Source of the DNA: Bacteroidales bacterium
Lineage (GTDB): Bacteria > Bacteroidota > Bacteroidia > Bacteroidales > F082
NCBI GenBank assembly: GCA_013141455.1
Contig: JABFQW010000006.1
Span: forward strand, 54,227 to 118,226
Direction: 5' to 3'
DNA length: 64,000 nucleotides
Under the pieces are notes generated by a model, which was not told the origin of the DNA, ran no database searches, and worked only from the letters and a program-made list of their open reading frames with translations. Position numbers and translations under genes: made by a program. Every line of letters starts with the position of its first letter. Position 1 is the first letter of the stretch. Shown piece by piece: positions 59,696 through 64,000 of the stretch.

Positions 59696-61420
59696 ATGAG
59701 ATCGGGCTTATTAATTTTTTTATTCATATATTTTTTCAGCATTCAATTCGCTGAAACACAGCATTATGTGAAAACAGACAGCCTCGATTCGGTATTACGT
59801 GCCCTGAAAGAACCGAACAGGAAGGTTGATGCCATCATCAAATTTCTGGAAGATCCTGAAAATCAATATCTCGAAAACGCATTAGAATTTGCTAAAAGAG
59901 CAAACCAAATTGCACAGGAAGCAGATTATACTACCGGCAGACTGAAAACGATGCTGATTATGGGTAATTATTATTTCAGAAGCAGTGAATATGAGTTGGC
60001 AATGGAATATGCCCAAAAATCGAGAGAGTTGGCCGAGGATCTGAATTATGATAAGGAACTGGCGAATTCATTAAGTTTGATCGGCACCATCTATAACGAA
60101 CTTGGTGATTATGATAAAAGCTCGGGTTACTTTTTTAAAAGTTTAAAATTAAACGAGAAAATTGGCTATAAAGAAGGTATATCGCACTCTTTGGGTAATA
60201 TCGGCATGGATTTCTTTTCGCTGCGTGATCATAAAAAAGCACTCAATTATTTCAACGATGCCCTGACTATTGCGCTTGAAATTCAAAATCAACAAGCCAT
60301 AAAACGGCAATACAACAATATTGCCGTGGTCTATCAGGACCTTCAGAAATACGATACCGCGAACACATTCCTACGCAAGGCACTCGAAATAAATATCAAC
60401 CTGGGTGATAAACTCGGACAGGGTACCAACATCATGAATATCGGCTATGGCCAGTTGAACAGCGCCGATTTTGATAATGCACTTATTAGTTTTCAACAGG
60501 CATTGGATTTGTTTACCGAATTAGATAATCGCCTGCATATGGCTGAGTGCTATCTTAATTTTGGATTTTGTTATCATGATGCAAAAAAAACAGATAAGGG
60601 TATCGAGTATTTTAAACTCGGTTTGAAAGAAGGTCAGAGTCAGGGTTATGACCGCATCATTTACTCGGCTGCAGAAGCACTCAGTAATATTTACACAGAG
60701 CGAAGAGATACAGCAAATGCCTATTCCTATGTTATGATCGAGAAATCGGCTGGTGACAGCCTGTTTGCCAACCAGAAACAGAAACTCTTATCGAAACTTG
60801 AGCTTCAATATATTTATGAGAAGAAGGAGTTTGAACGACAATTAGCCCAACAAACAAAAAATACGATCATGCTGATTATCATTTTCAGCCTGATATCCGG
60901 ATTAGTTATTCTGGGTTTGATTTTTTCGCGGCACAAACTCAAATCCAGGTTCATCTTGCTTGAGAAAGATAAAATAGAATCGGAGTTAGATATAAAAAAC
61001 AGGGAACTCAGCGTTAATCTGATATCACTGATTAAAAAGAATGAGATGCTTTCTGAAATTTCAGATAAGCTCGTACACCTCGAACTGAACGAGAAGGCGA
61101 ATGATACAAAAACTGCCATTTCGAAAATAAGCCGGGAATTACGTAACAGCACCAACGATAAGATGCTCAATGAGTTCTCGATGCGTTTTCAGGAAGTACA
61201 TGCCGGATTTTACGAAAAGCTGCTGAAATCGTATCCCGATTTAACCCAGAACGAGTTAAAGTTATGTGCATTCCTCCGTCTGAATATGTCAACAAAAGAT
61301 ATCGCGGAACTTACCGGTCAACAACTGCCATCGATAGATCGTGCACGATACAGACTTCGTAAAAAATTAGCTTTACCCAGCTCCGAAACCAATCTTGTAA
61401 CCTTCCTATCTCAAATTTAA
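59696..61420 (+). CDS. Membrane-anchored TPR / LuxR-type HTH regulator (H); ATG at 59696, ORF track used a TTG at 59693
   Basis: MRSGLLIFLFIYFFSIQFAETQ signal, TPRs, TM IMLIIIFSLISGLVILGLIFS, LTQNELKLCAFLRLNMSTKDIAELTGQQLPSIDRARYRLRKKLAL. TAATTTTG promoter at about 59649. Confidence 0.87.
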   Translation: MRSGLLIFLFIYFFSIQFAETQHYVKTDSLDSVLRALKEPNRKVDAIIKFLEDPENQYLENALEFAKRANQIAQEADYTTGRLKTMLIMGNYYFRSSEYELAMEYAQKSRELAEDLNYDKELANSLSLIGTIYNELGDYDKSSGYFFKSLKLNEKIGYKEGISHSLGNIGMDFFSLRDHKKALNYFNDALTIALEIQNQQAIKRQYNNIAVVYQDLQKYDTANTFLRKALEININLGDKLGQGTNIMNIGYGQLNSADFDNALISFQQALDLFTELDNRLHMAECYLNFGFCYHDAKKTDKGIEYFKLGLKEGQSQGYDRIIYSAAEALSNIYTERRDTANAYSYVMIEKSAGDSLFANQKQKLLSKLELQYIYEKKEFERQLAQQTKNTIMLIIIFSLISGLVILGLIFSRHKLKSRFILLEKDKIESELDIKNRELSVNLISLIKKNEMLSEISDKLVHLELNEKANDTKTAISKISRELRNSTNDKMLNEFSMRFQEVHAGFYEKLLKSYPDLTQNELKLCAFLRLNMSTKDIAELTGQQLPSIDRARYRLRKKLALPSSETNLVTFLSQI

Positions 61421-61548
61421 ACTGCCGTTTTATATTGGTTATTCGTTATTTATGAATCAGAAACACCTTTCTGATCGAATTCCATTGCAAAATCCCGAAT
61501 ACTTGATTCAAATACAACACATTCATTATCAAATATCTACCTGTGATT

Positions 61549-61638
61549 GTACATAAATTGTACAGATGATTTTCGCCTCAGGTTATTACATTGTCGTGAC
61601 GGATAATTTTTTATTCCAATAAATGCAAATGACATTTG
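61549..61638 (+). promoter_or_regulatory. Array promoter element, copy I
   Basis: TTGTACATAAATTGTACAGATG (TGTA 61559) ... CAGGTTATTACATTGTCGTG (TGTCG 61592) ... GACATTTG (TTTG 61635); spacing 76. Confidence 0.7.
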
Positions 61639-61753
61639 TGACTTTATAATTGAACCGATAACTAACCTTAACTTAAGATCGGTTCAATGTATTGAACAAT
61701 TTTTGAATTTGAATCTGGACAAAACATCACGAATAATTAACTAAAACATCCTT

Positions 61754-64000
61754 ATGAAAATGAAAAATTTACTCTTATTGTTTTTAGCACTTTTTATTTC
61801 AGGTGTCAGCTGGGGGCAACTTAGCGGCGTCAAAACCATTCAGCCGACTGGTGGAGATTATGCGACCTTTACCTTAGCGATCAATGCCCTGAACACTTCA
61901 GGAGTCGGCGCCGGAGGAGTAACCTTTAATGTAGCTGCCGGGGAAGTATTTCCCGAAAACTGCCCTATCATCACCGCAACCGGCACGTTAGCAAATCCGG
62001 TCGTTTTTCAACGATCAGGCGCTGGTTCAAACCCGGTTATTTCGTCACCAGGTGCCGGTACCACCACTGATGCCGGTATTGCGATCAGAGGTGGTGACTA
62101 TATCACTTTTGATGGAATCGATATCGAAATCAGTTCAGGTACGAATTTAGAAATCGGTTATTATATTTATAATCAGAATGGTACCAACGGAGCTCAGCAT
62201 GTCACTATTAAAAATTGTACTATTACCCTCAACCGGTCAAATTTAAATTCGAAGGGTATTTACCAAAATGTAGCCGTAACCCCAACGAACGTAACCGGTG
62301 TAAATTCATACAATACATTCGATAATAATTATATACGAAATGCCTTTTCAGGTATTTATCTGAAAGGTAATTTAGGTAAACCCGACCTTAACTGTTTCGT
62401 TTCCAATAATACAATCGGTGCTGCTTCAGCCAACGATATCGGAAACGGATCGGGTCCGACACATGGTATCAGGATTAATAATGTACAGGACGTTAGTGTG
62501 TTCAACAATGAAATCAGAAATGTAAGTGTTGAAGGAAATTTTGCACTCTATGGTTTATATATGGAGGTAATGAAAGGCACACTAAACCAGGTATATAATA
62601 ATAATATCCATAATATCACCTCATACGGTTCGGCATATTCTTCAACCGTGTATGGAATGCGTGCCGATGTTTATACCACTGGGTCCTGTGATTTTTATAA
62701 TAATTCAATTAGTGCATTGCAACACGGAAGCACTTCTCCTGATCTGGTAGCAATGGTAGTTCAGGGTATCACTTTTGGTCTTGCCTCGGGTAATCTGGGA
62801 GCCGGAACTGGTAATTTTCATTACAACTCAGTCAGTATTAATGAAGATGAATTCCCGCCAACAGCCAATTTCTACTGGGGTGGATATGGTATTCTGAATT
62901 TAAAGAATAACATTTTTGCCAATTTCTCTACTGCCGGAACTACTCCTAAGTATTGTATTTATGCGATTTCGGGAACTTTGGGTTCTTCTGATTACAATGA
63001 TTATTATATCACAGGCGGTACCAATAATTTTTTAGCATATAATGCAGGCACAACCTATTCAACTTTGACCGAATGGCAGACCGCCACCGGACTTGAAGCA
63101 GCTTCAATTGGTTCTGACCCTCAGTTTACTTCTACCACAAATTTGTTACCTGTTGCGGGTTCTGCTACCATTGGAGCCGGAACCCCTATCAGTGGTTTTA
63201 CTACCGATATCACGGGTGCACCACGTAGTCTGACAGCGCCAACCATCGGCGCCTACGAAGTGTCAACGTTAACCTGGACGGGTACAACCGACAACGACTG
63301 GAATACTTCGACGAACTGGAACCCAGAAGGTATTCCGTTTGCCTCGACAAATGTGATCATCCCGAATGTAACGAACGCCCCATTAATCAATCAGTCAATA
63401 ACAAACCCGGCTCAATGCAACAACCTGACAATCGAAGCTGGTGCAGTACTTACAATTAACTACGGAAAGGCATTGACCGTAAACGGCACACTGACCAATA
63501 ACGCCGGTGTAACAGGACTTTTACTAAAATCGGATGCTACGGGTACTGCTTCACTGATACACAATACAGCCAATGTTGATGCCACCATCGAGAGATACAT
63601 TGATGGAAATACGGTTATCAACGGAACATTCGATTTCCATCTCGTTTCCATTCCATTAAGTGCCCCGGTTACATCGGCCCAATTCAATTCGATGTACCTG
63701 TACGAATTTGATGCCACCACCCAGACATGGGTTTCGCTGGGCAGTTCAACTTCCACACCCTTAGCTATAAACAAGGGCTATATGGTGTTTTATCCCAACA
63801 CGAATACAACAATATCCTTCGCAGGTCAGTTAAATAGCGGCACATTTACAACTTCTACACCTACTGATGCCGTGGACGAATTCAATCTGGTACCAAACCC
63901 CTACCCTTCGGCCATCGATTGGGATGCAGCCACAGGCTGGACAAAAACCAATGTACAGGATGCCTTTTACATCTGGAATCCGGTCAGCAATAATTATGTA
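61754..64000 (+). CDS. Secreted right-handed beta-helix-like surface protein, 3' truncated by window edge
   Basis: Open frame from ATG 61754 to the edge: MKMKNLLLLFLALFISGVSWGQLSGVKTIQPTGGDYATFTLAINALNTSGVGAGGVTFNVAAGEVFPENCPIITATGT...; absent from the ORF track because it has no stop in the window. Confidence 0.8.
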   Translation, partial: MKMKNLLLLFLALFISGVSWGQLSGVKTIQPTGGDYATFTLAINALNTSGVGAGGVTFNVAAGEVFPENCPIITATGTLANPVVFQRSGAGSNPVISSPGAGTTTDAGIAIRGGDYITFDGIDIEISSGTNLEIGYYIYNQNGTNGAQHVTIKNCTITLNRSNLNSKGIYQNVAVTPTNVTGVNSYNTFDNNYIRNAFSGIYLKGNLGKPDLNCFVSNNTIGAASANDIGNGSGPTHGIRINNVQDVSVFNNEIRNVSVEGNFALYGLYMEVMKGTLNQVYNNNIHNITSYGSAYSSTVYGMRADVYTTGSCDFYNNSISALQHGSTSPDLVAMVVQGITFGLASGNLGAGTGNFHYNSVSINEDEFPPTANFYWGGYGILNLKNNIFANFSTAGTTPKYCIYAISGTLGSSDYNDYYITGGTNNFLAYNAGTTYSTLTEWQTATGLEAASIGSDPQFTSTTNLLPVAGSATIGAGTPISGFTTDITGAPRSLTAPTIGAYEVSTLTWTGTTDNDWNTSTNWNPEGIPFASTNVIIPNVTNAPLINQSITNPAQCNNLTIEAGAVLTINYGKALTVNGTLTNNAGVTGLLLKSDATGTASLIHNTANVDATIERYIDGNTVINGTFDFHLVSIPLSAPVTSAQFNSMYLYEFDATTQTWVSLGSSTSTPLAINKGYMVFYPNTNTTISFAGQLNSGTFTTSTPTDAVDEFNLVPNPYPSAIDWDAATGWTKTNVQDAFYIWNPVSNNYV

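Noticed and set aside
1-64000. tRNA/rRNA genes, prophage, toxin-antitoxin or defence system
   Set aside because: None recognised by eye; small ORFs preceding surface genes do not resemble known antitoxins. A tRNAscan/Infernal run would be needed to exclude RNA genes fully.

Overview
Bacteroidota-type chromosome window (TAnnTTTG promoters, type IX secretion C-terminal domains, FtsB/DivIC). The left 3 kb is housekeeping on the - strand: a partial lytic transglycosylase, rfbC, a dihydrolipoyl dehydrogenase and an FtsB-like gene. From about 3.2 kb to the right edge lies a ~60 kb array, almost all on the + strand, of T9SS-exported surface proteins. Most have N-terminal Asp-box (SxDxGxxW) beta-propellers, PKD/Ig-like modules and a YPNP sorting domain. 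They are interleaved with six paralogous genes for putative membrane-anchored TPR/LuxR-type-HTH regulators. The recurring cassette is promoter element, small acidic ORF, giant propeller protein, intrinsic terminator, TPR-HTH regulator. Two structures are not in the ORF track. (1) Nine loci in the array carry the same upstream architecture: an ATGTA box, often the half of a TGTACATAAAWTGTACA palindrome, lies exactly 76 nt (75 in one) before a TTTG -7 box. It precedes a newly noticed small-ORF family with motif RLxIQRKLLxxxVD, including a 57-aa member missed by the ORF track. (2) A cysE-cysK operon embedded antisense in the array is preceded by two tandem Cys-rich leader peptides (MNHSAQNILNVSCDTVMCCTVYV and MIDQSKFIPSAVQNCMCCCLCLQMRKGKPMCC). 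Each is followed by an intrinsic terminator with a mutually exclusive antiterminator pairing, which looks like a dual cysteine-responsive ribosome-mediated attenuator. The array also shows recent gene conversion (1205 bp identical repeat), a tandem duplication with a captured gene remnant, and domain mosaicism. All counts and alignments were done by eye, without database searches.
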